A model generated the notes under the pieces. That model ran no database searches and had not been told where the DNA came from. It worked only from the letters and a program-made list of their open reading frames with translations. This document shows positions 34,915 through 44,248 of a stretch of 64,000 nt of DNA, in pieces. The translations under genes were made by a program, and so were the position numbers. This DNA is from Vreelandella sedimenti (GTDB lineage: Bacteria > Pseudomonadota > Gammaproteobacteria > Pseudomonadales > Halomonadaceae). How positions within the stretch are numbered: position 1 is the first letter of the stretch; each line of letters begins with the position of its first letter. The stretch covers positions 62,001 through 126,000 of the forward strand of contig NZ_JACCGK010000002.1 in the NCBI RefSeq assembly GCF_013416325.1, written 5' to 3'.

Positions 34915-35928
34915 GTGCTGAACGAAGGCGTTGACGGCGCGCTGGAGAATGTAGAACTCGGCAACACGGTGTCAGTGCTAAGAGATTTGGCTTGGCTGAT
35001 CTCCACGCCTGATCTTGTGGTGCTTCCCCCGCCGATTCCCTGTGCAGGGCGGCCCACCATTAAAGAGTTAGGGCTTGAAAAAGCGCTATTGCCCTGGCTC
35101 CATAAGCTTGGCCTACCACCGCTAACCGCGTTGAACGGCAACCGCGCAACGCGCATGGGCCATTACCACGAACGCTTGTGGCATACGCTGTTAGATCACG
35201 CACCGAATACACGATTGCTTGCCCGGAACGTGCGCATCACCCGCCAGCGCAACACCCTGGGCGAGCTGGATATGCTTTACAGAACCCGCGACAACCCGGC
35301 ACCGATACATTTAGAAGTCGCTATTAAGTTCTACCTGGGGCTGCCAGAAGGGCCTGGAGCAGCCAATAGTCAAAGCCGCTGGATTGGCCCCGGCGGGTTA
35401 GACAGCCTGGCGCTTAAGTGCTCTCACCTCAGACGGCACCAGCTTCCCCTTTCCACCACAGCGCCCGCGCTGGAAACCCTAGCATATTGGCTTACGCCAC
35501 GGGATCTGGGGGTTTCTGATCTGCGTTTAGGCGAACAGTTAACCCAGCGGTTGGCGATGCCCGGCGTACTTTACTACCCCTGGCATGCAGCCATGCCAGC
35601 GCCGGAGGGCGCGACGGCTGATCACCGCCGAGGTACCTGGTGCTACTTACGTGACTGGCCTGCGCTGGCAGCCCGGTTTCCCACCATGCCGCGCATGGCG
35701 TGGTTGGAAAAACCTCACTGGCTGGCACCGCCGTCCCTCAGCGCTTTTCGCCCTGCGGCGGAGCAGTTGCCCGCTATTATCGAGAAGGTTCACGCCTGGC
35801 GCTCACCCCAGCAAGTCATGCTGTTTCACTCAGAGGGAGAGCACAATGAACAACGCTACGAGCGGCTATTTTTGGTACCTGACAACTGGCCCCGGCAAGT
35901 GCCTCTACCGCCCCGCATTCGGGACTGA
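34915..35928 (+). CDS. DUF1853 family protein
   Basis: A 337-residue soluble protein starting at GTG with GAGGAGATATAC upstream. It matches the DUF1853 family: RDLAWLISTPDLV near the start, RLLARNVRITRQRNTLGELD and then LEVAIKFYLG in the middle. The G-E-L-D...E-V-A-I-K spacing recalls a PD-(D/E)xK nuclease core (Asp, then E-x-x-K-type strand), which I note as a possible fold. Function unknown. It is convergent with proB (20 bp apart). Confidence 0.8.
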   Translation: MLNEGVDGALENVELGNTVSVLRDLAWLISTPDLVVLPPPIPCAGRPTIKELGLEKALLPWLHKLGLPPLTALNGNRATRMGHYHERLWHTLLDHAPNTRLLARNVRITRQRNTLGELDMLYRTRDNPAPIHLEVAIKFYLGLPEGPGAANSQSRWIGPGGLDSLALKCSHLRRHQLPLSTTAPALETLAYWLTPRDLGVSDLRLGEQLTQRLAMPGVLYYPWHAAMPAPEGATADHRRGTWCYLRDWPALAARFPTMPRMAWLEKPHWLAPPSLSAFRPAAEQLPAIIEKVHAWRSPQQVMLFHSEGEHNEQRYERLFLVPDNWPRQVPLPPRIRD

Positions 35929-35948
35929 AAAACGACCAGAAGAAGCCT

Positions 35949-37088
35949 CTATATAACAACAAGGTTATCGCGATGGATCAGCTCATGGGCTTCCACGTAG
36001 CCGAGGATGGCTTCGATCTGATGGCTGGGCTGGCCCGCCAATTGGCGCGCTTCATCAGCGCCATAGTTAACCAAGCCTTTGGCCACTGGCGTACCCTGTT
36101 CATCCACGCACACCACCATATCGCCGCGTTTGAAACCGCCCTGTACGTCGCGAACGCCCACTGCCAGCAGGCTTGAGCCTTTATCGCGCAATACTTTGAC
36201 TGCTCCTGCATCCAGCACCAAAGTGCCACGCACTTGCAGTTGACCCGCCAGCCAGCGCTTGCGCGCCGCCATGGGCACTTGGTCAGGACGCAGCAGCGTG
36301 CCTAGCGCTTCGCCCGACATTATCCGGTTGATTACGTCGGGCTGACGGCCACTGGCAATCACTGTGACCGCCCCGGAGCGCGCCGCCAACTGCGCCGCGC
36401 GCACTTTGGTGCTCATACCCCCACGCCCCAGCGCGCCACCGCTGCCTGCCACGGCGGCTAAGCGCGGGTCGTCGGCGCGCCCTTCGGCAATCATCTGGGC
36501 ATCGGGGTTGTGCCGTGGGTCGGCGTCAAACAGACCTTCCTGGTCGGTCAATAGCAGCAGCGCATCCGCTTCCAGGAGGTTAGCAACCAGCGCGCCTAGG
36601 GTGTCGTTGTCGCCAAAGCGAATCTCATCAGTGACTACGGTGTCGTTTTCATTGATCACCGGCACCACGCGCATCTCTACCAGCGTACGCAGCGCCGAGA
36701 GCGCATTCAGGTAGCGCTTGCGGTTGGAAAGATCATCATGGGTAAGCAGAATCTGCGCGGTGAGCATGTCGTGGCGGGCAAAGTGCTGCTCGTAGCATTG
36801 GGTCAGGCCATTTTGGCCTACCGCTGCAGCCGCCTGCAGCTCATGCACGGCGCTGGGGCGCACCTGCCAGCCAAGGCGCACCATGCCAGCCGCCACGGCG
36901 CCGGAAGAGACCAGCACCACTTCAATCCCCTTCTGGTGCAAAGCGGCAATTTGATCCACCCAACCACCGATGGCAGGCTCGTCCAGGCCGCGGCCATCGT
37001 TAGTCAGCAGCGCGCTGCCAATCTTCACCACGACCCGCCGTGCGCGGCTGAGCGCGTTGCGCCCCAGGATTTGCTCGTTACTTTCCAT
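35949..37088 (-). CDS. proB: glutamate 5-kinase
   Basis: A 379-residue protein with an amino-acid-kinase domain ([70 protein letters not shown]) and a C-terminal PUA domain ([20 protein letters not shown]). It phosphorylates glutamate in the first step of proline synthesis, relevant to osmotic balance. I take the start at 37088 (MESNEQ) with GAGGTGGG upstream; six codons more are open. It follows obgE on the same strand after a terminator, a common gammaproteobacterial order. Confidence 0.96.
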   Translation of the reverse strand: MESNEQILGRNALSRARRVVVKIGSALLTNDGRGLDEPAIGGWVDQIAALHQKGIEVVLVSSGAVAAGMVRLGWQVRPSAVHELQAAAAVGQNGLTQCYEQHFARHDMLTAQILLTHDDLSNRKRYLNALSALRTLVEMRVVPVINENDTVVTDEIRFGDNDTLGALVANLLEADALLLLTDQEGLFDADPRHNPDAQMIAEGRADDPRLAAVAGSGGALGRGGMSTKVRAAQLAARSGAVTVIASGRQPDVINRIMSGEALGTLLRPDQVPMAARKRWLAGQLQVRGTLVLDAGAVKVLRDKGSSLLAVGVRDVQGGFKRGDMVVCVDEQGTPVAKGLVNYGADEARQLAGQPSHQIEAILGYVEAHELIHRDNLVVI

Positions 37089-37171
37089 GCGACCCACCTC
37101 AATCAAACGCTGACAACTTAATCAGATACTCACTGCTAAATCAGCCACGTGCAACTTAATCAGACGCCCAT

Positions 37172-37203
37172 AAAAGGGGCCGCGCGAACGCAGCCCCCTT
37201 TTT
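37172..37203 (-). terminator. terminator between obgE and proB
   Basis: AAAAGGGGC (37172-37180) pairs with GCCCCC and the following T's (37193-37203), giving a G+C-rich stem with a T tract on the minus strand, about 65 bp after the obgE stop codon. Confidence 0.75.
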
Positions 37204-37268
37204 GCATACTACCGATTTTAGCTTACTTTCGATTTTAGCTGACTACCGAATGCACCCGCTCAATACCA

Positions 37269-38483
<1,215 letters not shown>

Positions 38484-38617
38484 CTAATATGCACTACTGT
38501 TTTCCCAACTCTTTTCCCAACCCTTTACTGCCACCAGCATAATGATAAATACATCGTGATATAGACATGGTGATAAAGGCATCGTGGTAAAGCGTATTGG
38601 AAAAGAGATTTAACCGA

Positions 38618-38650
38618 CAAAAAAGCCCCGCCATAGCGGGGCCTTTTTTC
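38618..38650 (-). terminator. terminator after rpmA
   Basis: GCCCCGC (38625-38631) and GCGGGGC (38636-38642) form a stem with a 4-base loop, flanked by an A run on one side and a T run on the other, so it can work on both strands. It lies 30 bp after the rpmA stop codon. Confidence 0.85.
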
Positions 38651-38678
38651 TCGCAACCGCGAGCATAGTACTAGCCGT

Positions 38679-38936
38679 TTAGGCAGAGACGATGCTAACG
38701 AACTTGCGGTTTTTCGGGCCTTTGGTCTCAAACTTCACAAAACCGTCGCTCAGTGCGAACAGTGTGTGGTCACGACCAAGGCCTACGCCTGTGCCCGCGT
38801 GGAAACGCGTGCCGCGCTGACGCACGATGATGTTACCCGCAGTCGCCGCTTGGCCACCGAAGAGTTTTACACCTAAGCGTTTGGACTCGGAATCGCGACC
38901 GTTACGCGTGGAGCCGGCTGCCTTTTTATGTGCCAT
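38679..38936 (-). CDS. rpmA: 50S ribosomal protein L27
   Basis: An 85-residue L27: [20 protein letters not shown] start, [20 protein letters not shown] and the [15 protein letters not shown] end. L27 lies near the peptidyl-transferase centre and its N-terminus reaches the P-site tRNA. It has no N-terminal extension of the kind cleaved in Firmicutes. It follows rplU by 29 bp in the same operon. Confidence 0.98.
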   Translation of the reverse strand: MAHKKAAGSTRNGRDSESKRLGVKLFGGQAATAGNIIVRQRGTRFHAGTGVGLGRDHTLFALSDGFVKFETKGPKNRKFVSIVSA

Positions 38937-38965
38937 TGCAAAATCCTCCTAAGGGAATTGACCGC

Positions 38966-39277
38966 TTACGCAGAAATTCCGGTAATTTTGACTTCAGTGA
39001 ACCACTGGCGGTGGCCCTGACGCTTCATGTGGTGCTTACGACGACGGAACTTGATGATGGTGACTTTATCGCCGCGCCCGTGGGAAACCACTTCGGCAGA
39101 GACTTTAGCACCACTGATCATCGGCGCACCGATGTTGAAGTCATCGCCGTCAGCGACCATCAGCACTTCGTCAAACTCAATCGTTTCGCCGGTAGCGACT
39201 TCGATTTTCTCGAGCTTGAGGGTTTGACCTTCTTGAACGCGGTACTGCTTACCACCGCTTTTGATAACTGCGTACAT
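38966..39277 (-). CDS. rplU: 50S ribosomal protein L21
   Basis: A 103-residue L21: [18 protein letters not shown] start, [20 protein letters not shown] centre and [19 protein letters not shown] end, which binds 23S rRNA. It is first in the rplU-rpmA operon and divergent from ispB, the standard gammaproteobacterial arrangement. A minus-strand promoter with a perfect -10 box lies about 150 bp upstream. Confidence 0.98.
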   Translation of the reverse strand: MYAVIKSGGKQYRVQEGQTLKLEKIEVATGETIEFDEVLMVADGDDFNIGAPMISGAKVSAEVVSHGRGDKVTIIKFRRRKHHMKRQGHRQWFTEVKITGISA

Positions 39278-39300
39278 GTCGCTCTCCGGACTGTCGTTAA

Positions 39301-39324
39301 TGCCGTTCTAACGGTTAAACGGCA
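39301..39324 (-). promoter_or_regulatory. hairpin in the rplU leader
   Basis: TGCCGTT (39301-39307) and AACGGCA (39318-39324) can pair in the mRNA leader of rplU, 24 bp before the start codon. Ribosomal-protein operons often use leader structures for feedback; that role here is a guess. Confidence 0.3.
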
Positions 39325-39424
39325 CTCATCTCCTACGCTCTTTCGAGTCGTGCTCTTATCGACCTGCTGCGAGTGGCGCCCCTTTTGGAGCCATCTGACA
39401 GGGAGCAAGATGAGTGGGTCGCGG

Positions 39425-39453
39425 ATTATAACGACTATCTTCTCTTACCACAA
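39425..39453 (-). promoter_or_regulatory. sigma-70 promoter of rplU-rpmA
   Basis: On the minus strand: TTGTGG (39453-39448), a 17-bp spacer, then a perfect TATAAT (39430-39425). It would give a leader of about 140 bases before rplU. Confidence 0.6.
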
Positions 39454-39465
39454 GACCATAGGCCG

Positions 39466-39495
39466 TTGTCAATTGACACGACCATCTCCTTATAA
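39466..39495 (+). promoter_or_regulatory. possible promoter of ispB
   Basis: TTGTCA (39466-39471), an 18-bp spacer, then TTATAA (39490-39495), about 115 bp upstream of ispB. Each box differs from the consensus in one or two places. Confidence 0.4.
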
Positions 39496-39611
39496 CGGCA
39501 TATCATAGCGTGACCACCGCGCGTGTCTTGACGCCTAACAGGCAGCCCCATAGCATGACCTCCACTATGGGCGGGAGTAACCGCCTCAATCTGCCGCGAT
39601 GAACGTATCCC

Positions 39612-40616
39612 ATGACCGCTAACGTCTCCTCAGCCCAGCCTGACAGCCCAACGCCTTCACCGCTGCATGCCGTGGTGGCCGATGATTTCGCAGCCGTCAA
39701 TCGGACAATTGTCGAGCAGCTCAATTCTAAAGTGCCACTGGTTGAAACGATCGGCCAGTACATTACCGAAAGCGGCGGCAAGCGCTTGCGCCCTTTACTG
39801 GCACTCCTAGCCGCCCGCTCCCTCGACTACACCGGCGACAAGCATATTCCGCTGGCCACATTAATAGAGTTTATGCACACCTCCACGCTGCTACACGATG
39901 ACGTGGTGGATGAATCGCATATGCGCCGGGGCAAGAAAACCGCCAACGACGCCTGGGGCAATGCGCCCTCGGTACTGGTCGGTGACTTTCTCTACGCCCG
40001 CTCGTTTCAGATGATGGTCGATGTGGGCTCGATGCGCATTATGGCGATCCTTTCCGGCGCTACCTGCATCATCGCGGAAGGGGAAGTGCTGCAGTTGACC
40101 AACATCGGCAACCCCAGCATCTCCGAAGAGGACTACTTCGAGACCATTTTGGGCAAAACCGCCATGCTGTTTGAAGCGGCTTCCCACAGCGGTGCCGTGC
40201 TGGCAGAAGCAACGCCTGAACAGGAGCGCGCTCTACAGTATTATGGCCGCTACTTAGGACTCGCCTTTCAATTGATTGACGACCTGCTGGATTACCAGGG
40301 CGACGCCGAGGCCATGGGCAAAAACGTTGGCGACGACCTAGCCGAAGGCAAGCCGACGCTGCCGCTGATCCACGCCATGGAGCAAGGCACGCCGGAACAG
40401 GCCAAGCTGATTCGCCAGGTGATTCGCGATGGCGGTCTTGAGCAGCTCGACGCCGTGCTGGAAATTATTCACGCCACCGGCGCACTCGACTATACCCGCC
40501 AGCGCGCCGAAGAGATGGCCGATAAAGCCCTGCAGCAGTTGGACGCCCTACCGCCCAGCGCCTACCGCGACAGCATGGCCCAGTTGGCCCGCTTAGCGGT
40601 TGATCGCCAAGCATAA
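39612..40616 (+). CDS. ispB: polyprenyl (octaprenyl) diphosphate synthase
   Basis: A 334-residue trans-prenyltransferase with both aspartate-rich motifs: LLHDDVVDESHMRRG and FQLIDDLLDY, plus GGKRLRPLLALLAA near the start. It extends farnesyl diphosphate with isopentenyl units to make the ubiquinone side chain. Divergence from rplU-rpmA identifies it as IspB rather than IspA. Side-chain length (C40 or C45) cannot be read safely. Confidence 0.95.
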   Translation: MTANVSSAQPDSPTPSPLHAVVADDFAAVNRTIVEQLNSKVPLVETIGQYITESGGKRLRPLLALLAARSLDYTGDKHIPLATLIEFMHTSTLLHDDVVDESHMRRGKKTANDAWGNAPSVLVGDFLYARSFQMMVDVGSMRIMAILSGATCIIAEGEVLQLTNIGNPSISEEDYFETILGKTAMLFEAASHSGAVLAEATPEQERALQYYGRYLGLAFQLIDDLLDYQGDAEAMGKNVGDDLAEGKPTLPLIHAMEQGTPEQAKLIRQVIRDGGLEQLDAVLEIIHATGALDYTRQRAEEMADKALQQLDALPPSAYRDSMAQLARLAVDRQA

Positions 40617-40643
40617 AAATTGCTAGATCACACCGCCGAGGAC

Positions 40644-40672
40644 TTGAAAAAACACGTCTGGCTAAGTATGAT
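40644..40672 (+). promoter_or_regulatory. promoter of tRNA-Pro
   Basis: TTGAAA (40644-40649), a 17-bp spacer and TATGAT (40667-40672). It is followed by a G+C-rich stretch before the tRNA at 40717. Confidence 0.6.
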
Positions 40673-40716
40673 CCACCTCCGTTGTTGAGCACAGATACGC
40701 ACGGCTCGGCAACCTT

Positions 40717-40793
40717 CGGAATATAGCTCAGCTTGGTAGAGCGCTGCCTTCGGGAGGCAGAGGTCGTAGGTTCGAATCCTGCTATTCCGACCA
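40717..40793 (+). tRNA. tRNA-Pro (anticodon CGG)
   Basis: A 77-base tRNA with encoded CCA. The acceptor strands CGGAATA and TATTCCG pair; the anticodon arm is CTGCC-TTCGGGA-GGCAG, giving anticodon CGG (reads CCG, proline); the T arm has GGTTCGAATCC. It is followed by its own terminator. No duplicate of its 3' end was noticed elsewhere in the window. Confidence 0.97.
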
Positions 40794-40807
40794 AGAACAC
40801 TATGAAA

Positions 40808-40845
40808 AACGGCCACTTAGCTAACACAGCAAGTGGCCGTTTTTT
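40808..40845. terminator. terminator after tRNA-Pro, probably bidirectional
   Basis: AACGGCCACTT (40808-40818) and AAGTGGCCGTT (40831-40841) form a perfect 11-bp stem, with a T run to 40845 and an A run on the other side. It ends the tRNA transcript and probably also the minus-strand operon that finishes at 40943. Confidence 0.85.
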
Positions 40846-40942
40846 GTTGGTAGCAACACTAGGTTCCATATAGGTAGCACGCGCCAAAACGAACGACTGC
40901 TAACATATCTCAGCTATGCTGACTCAGGTAGTCAATAAAGTA

Positions 40943-41812
40943 TTATTCGTCGTCACCAGACTCTATCCACCCATCAATCAAGTCACGATTCTCATCGATC
41001 CAAGTCTGAGCACCTTCTACTGGGTCACCGGCTTGCTCGATTTCGGCCATCAGGCCGCCCAATGTATCGTCGTCCATGTACCAATCATTGAGCACGGACG
41101 TTAGCCAGGGGTCATCGTCACCGAAACCTTTGCGCGAGAACCAGTGAATATCGTCACTTTCGCCATAAACGCCCTCAGGATCTTCCAGATATTTGAGGTC
41201 GTACTCAGCAAAGGCCCAATGCGGGCTCCACAGTGTCACGACGATCGGCTCTTCGCGCTGATAAGCATCATCTAGCGCCGCCATCATCGCCGGCCCAGAG
41301 CTATTGATTTGCTTAAGTGGCAGTTCGTACACGTCTATCGCATCGTCGGTAGAGCCTGCAATTGCCGAACCTGAGTCAATACCAAGAATAGTCGGGCTAC
41401 CCTGGTACTCATAAGCCTCGGCGTTTTCGCCAAGCTCAGGGATGGTGTCGATATCCACGTAGCTCGGCACCACCAGGCCCAGCCCAGTGCCTTCGTACCA
41501 AACGTCGTGCACGTCAATCGCATCCTTGTGAGGCTCAAGGAAAGAGGCATCAGTGGTAGGTAACCAGATCTCCAGGGAGAGATCGAAGTCCTCGTTGGCC
41601 AGGCCACTGTAAAGCACGCTCTTGCCGACATCGGAAAGCTCAATGTCATAGCCATGCTCTTCTTCAAGGATGATCTTCCACATGTTGGCAACTGCAATGT
41701 TTTCGGCCCAATTGTTGGTACCGATCACTAATGACTTGTGATTGTCCGCCTGAACGGCAGTTGTCGTTGCGAGCAGCCCTACCACCAAGAACGATGATGA
41801 GATTTTATTCAT
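40943..41812 (-). CDS. glycine-betaine-type (OpuAC/ProX) substrate-binding protein
   Basis: A 289-residue periplasmic protein with a signal peptide ending at VQADN. It belongs to the OpuAC/ProX binding-protein family: VIGTNNWAENIAVANMWKIILEE start, LYSGLANEDFDLSLEIWLPT, and TLWSPHWAFAEYDLKYLEDP. These proteins hold quaternary ammonium or sulfonium heads in an aromatic cage; many Trp/Tyr residues are present. No ABC permease or ATPase gene accompanies it, so it must share a transporter encoded elsewhere or act otherwise. It is the third gene after the dioxygenase and the DddP-like enzyme. Confidence 0.88.
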   Translation of the reverse strand: MNKISSSFLVVGLLATTTAVQADNHKSLVIGTNNWAENIAVANMWKIILEEEHGYDIELSDVGKSVLYSGLANEDFDLSLEIWLPTTDASFLEPHKDAIDVHDVWYEGTGLGLVVPSYVDIDTIPELGENAEAYEYQGSPTILGIDSGSAIAGSTDDAIDVYELPLKQINSSGPAMMAALDDAYQREEPIVVTLWSPHWAFAEYDLKYLEDPEGVYGESDDIHWFSRKGFGDDDPWLTSVLNDWYMDDDTLGGLMAEIEQAGDPVEGAQTWIDENRDLIDGWIESGDDE

Positions 41813-41932
41813 ATTAAGCTCCCTTCTAATAATTTAGCCATGCTAAAAAGTCAATCGTAGCAGGTTATTACCGAATAACGATCGACATTACTGAATAGCC
41901 ATCATGAGAAAAAAGAATGTAGTACCATTTCA

Positions 41933-43186
41933 CTAGGTATATTCCAGCAACCTGGAATCGAAGGGATAATCGGACAGTAACTCCACTTTTCCGTCGTCGC
42001 GTACGTAGAGTTGCTCCTCCAGCTTGACGCCCTCACCACCCTTTTCGTGGCCGATAAAACTCTCCACGCAAAGCGTCATTCCCGGCTCAATAATTCCGTC
42101 GTAGCCCTTGTCGTCGATATCCTCACGATGAACGATGTAGGGATACTCGCCATTCATGCCAACGCCATGGGCCAAGGCGAAGTAACGGCGCGCCTTGTAG
42201 GCTTCTGGAAGCTGCCAGGCACGCTCGGCGTATTCCTTGAAACTGATGCCGGGCCGGATGTTTTCCATATTGGTGCGTATCTGTTCATAAGCCATGGCGT
42301 AGAGATCCTTCTGCGCCTGGCTTGGCTGGCCATCGCCACACAGGAAAGTGCGAGAGAAGTCGGCATAATAGCCGTAGCGTCCGACCACGTCGGTATCTAG
42401 CGCCACCAGCTCGCCTTCTTGAATGATGCGGTCTGAGCACTCCTGGAACCATGGGTTGGTGCGTGGTCCCGAGTTCATCAATCGCGTCTCGACAAAGTCA
42501 GCATCGGTTTCGATGATGTGCTGGTGCAGCCTTGACCACACAGCGTTCTCGCTCATGCCCGGCTTGATCGCCATTTCGAGCTTATGCACACCCTCTTCTA
42601 CCGCACGCAGAGACGAACGGATCATTTTGATCTCATTGGGCACCTTGATAGCGCGTGCCAACTCCAGTGGCGCCTGTGCATCCAATACCTCGAAGCCATT
42701 CCTCTGCAGCATGAATGCCGCTTCCGGCGTGGCGCTTTCGATGCCGATACGTTTACCGCCTCCACATTGACGAACGAGGTCGGTAATCTCATCCGCCCAG
42801 GCGCGGGTTACCGCCTCGGTGTTCTTCTCATTGAAATAATAAGAAATTGCCTTGGCTGGGCGGATCTCATCCACTGTTGGCAGGTGCTTGGCTAAGTGCT
42901 CGCAGCCGGAAAACTCGAACAACACCACTGGCCCTTCGGCGGGGACGAACGCATAGCGCGCCGGGTTGCGCGAGCTGTAGACCTGCATGTTGCGCGAGCC
43001 TGTGGCATAACGTACGTGTGCCGGGTCAAAGAGCACTACCGCGGTCAGGTCACGTTTGACGAGTTCATGCCGAACACGGCCAAGACGGTCGAGCAGTACC
43101 TGTTCAATCTCGGCGTGCGTCGGCTCGCAATCGCTAGGCGCATGGGTCGGCGGAAGAATGCCGAGGGTATCGAGATCCATCTTCAT
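41933..43186 (-). CDS. DddP-like M24-fold metalloenzyme (possible DMSP lyase or betaine-cleaving enzyme)
   Basis: A 417-residue protein with an N-terminal creatinase-like domain and a C-terminal pita-bread M24 domain. It resembles roseobacter DddP along its length: ATGSRNMQVY, RLMNSGPRTNPWFQEC, LAHGVGMNGEYP, EPGMTLCVES and the final YPFD. Candidate metal ligands are Asp264, Asp266, Asp276, His340, Glu375 and Glu390. Their spacing (2, 10, 64, 35, 15) equals that of the DddP ligands I recall (295, 297, 307, 371, 406, 421), and Tyr335 falls at the DddP Tyr366 position. The M24 fold also includes creatinase, ectoine hydrolase and prolidase, so the substrate is open. AGGAG precedes the ATG. Confidence 0.75.
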   Translation of the reverse strand: MKMDLDTLGILPPTHAPSDCEPTHAEIEQVLLDRLGRVRHELVKRDLTAVVLFDPAHVRYATGSRNMQVYSSRNPARYAFVPAEGPVVLFEFSGCEHLAKHLPTVDEIRPAKAISYYFNEKNTEAVTRAWADEITDLVRQCGGGKRIGIESATPEAAFMLQRNGFEVLDAQAPLELARAIKVPNEIKMIRSSLRAVEEGVHKLEMAIKPGMSENAVWSRLHQHIIETDADFVETRLMNSGPRTNPWFQECSDRIIQEGELVALDTDVVGRYGYYADFSRTFLCGDGQPSQAQKDLYAMAYEQIRTNMENIRPGISFKEYAERAWQLPEAYKARRYFALAHGVGMNGEYPYIVHREDIDDKGYDGIIEPGMTLCVESFIGHEKGGEGVKLEEQLYVRDDGKVELLSDYPFDSRLLEYT

Positions 43187-43200
43187 CCTCTCTCCTCATT

Positions 43201-43248
43201 CAGTAAAGGTATAGGGCAGTAAAGGTATAGGTCAGTAAAGCTATAGGG
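43201..43248. repeat. three tandem 16-bp repeats upstream of the DddP-like gene
   Basis: CAGTAAAGGTATAGGG (43201-43216), the same with a final T (43217-43232), and CAGTAAAGCTATAGGG (43233-43248). They fill the gap between the dioxygenase stop and the ribosome site of the DddP-like gene, so they are transcribed in its leader. They may bind a regulator or RNA-binding protein, or be a slippage expansion. Confidence 0.85.
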
Positions 43249-43256
43249 ATGGGGGC

Positions 43257-44147
43257 TCAGTCGATCAGACCGTCATGGCGCTCCGCATAGCTGGCCTCTG
43301 CCTGGATATGCTGTTCGGCGACACGCCCGTACAGTTGGCGTGTGCGTTCGAGCTTGCCGACCACGCCGGGCTGCTGCGAATAGGCGAAAATAGCCGTCAG
43401 TCGTGGTGTATCACCTTGCACTTCTGAGACGCGGTGCAGACTGAAGCGACCTTTGAAAAGCTGTAAATCACCCGGACGCAGATCCAGACGCTTTATCGGT
43501 GTTGAATCATCCTCACGAATCACTGCGCTGACACCGGTATAGTTTTCGTCCTGTGGTGTACGAATCCCCGGGCAATACTCGAAAACGCCGCCCGTTTCGG
43601 GCTGCTGCGTCATCATGGTGACGATGAATTCGTTGGTGTCGTAGTGCCACGGCTGCTGAGTACCATCGGGCAGTACGTTGAGCACCAAGCCAGCGAAGGG
43701 GTCGGCGTACTCATAAATTTGCTCTTCGCCAAGACAGCGTGCCACCAGCGATTTCATTGCCTTGGAAACATAGAGTCTATGAATCAGGCTATCCGCCGTG
43801 ATCATGTCCCGGGTGACGAAACCGCTAGTGCGCGTCATGAATATACGACGCGGATCATCATCCGGTAGCGAGGGGTCATCAGCCGTAAAGTAGGCGTTGA
43901 CCTGGCGCGTGTTGAAGAAACTTTTCTCGGCCATGTGCGCACTCTCTGTCCGCGCTTGCTCAAGCACAGTCGGATGCAGAAAGCCTCGCAGCACCGCACA
44001 GCCCTCACGGTCAAGATCACGCCGGGCAGACTCAATGACCTCAACAAGCGACGGACTATTGGGCTCATCGAGTGGATAGCGTTGGGTATCGACAAAGGCA
44101 GACAAATCTAGGCGCTCGGCATCCGCCAACTGATCAGCGTTCAGCAT
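43257..44147 (-). CDS. phytanoyl-CoA dioxygenase family Fe(II)/2-oxoglutarate oxygenase
   Basis: A 296-residue oxygenase of the PhyH family. The iron triad is His168 and Asp170 (PWHYDTNEF) with His238 (GRFSLHRV); Arg249 (TPRLTAIFAY) would bind 2-oxoglutarate. PhyH relatives hydroxylate small molecules, including ectoine. Here the gene is first in an operon with a DddP-like enzyme and a betaine-type binding protein, so hydroxylation of an onium compound, perhaps leading to loss of an N- or S-alkyl group, is plausible but unproven. GGAGG precedes the ATG; a LysR gene diverges 100 bp away. Confidence 0.85.
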   Translation of the reverse strand: MLNADQLADAERLDLSAFVDTQRYPLDEPNSPSLVEVIESARRDLDREGCAVLRGFLHPTVLEQARTESAHMAEKSFFNTRQVNAYFTADDPSLPDDDPRRIFMTRTSGFVTRDMITADSLIHRLYVSKAMKSLVARCLGEEQIYEYADPFAGLVLNVLPDGTQQPWHYDTNEFIVTMMTQQPETGGVFEYCPGIRTPQDENYTGVSAVIREDDSTPIKRLDLRPGDLQLFKGRFSLHRVSEVQGDTPRLTAIFAYSQQPGVVGKLERTRQLYGRVAEQHIQAEASYAERHDGLID

Positions 44148-44248
44148 TGCATTATCCTCCAGAAAGAAATATGAGCCGGGCTTGGCACCCCGGCGTATCT
44201 GGAGGCATAGTGGATAAACCAGCTCTATTGAGGAAACAATTCCTTGTG

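Noticed and set aside
40717..40793. tRNA-Pro as attachment site of a genomic island carrying the 40.9-51.4 kb catabolic genes
   Set aside because: No integrase gene, and no second copy of the tRNA 3' end was noticed in the window; the tRNA has its own terminator and normal neighbours.
43201..43248. Short CRISPR array
   Set aside because: The three 16-bp units are directly adjacent with no spacers, and no cas genes are near.
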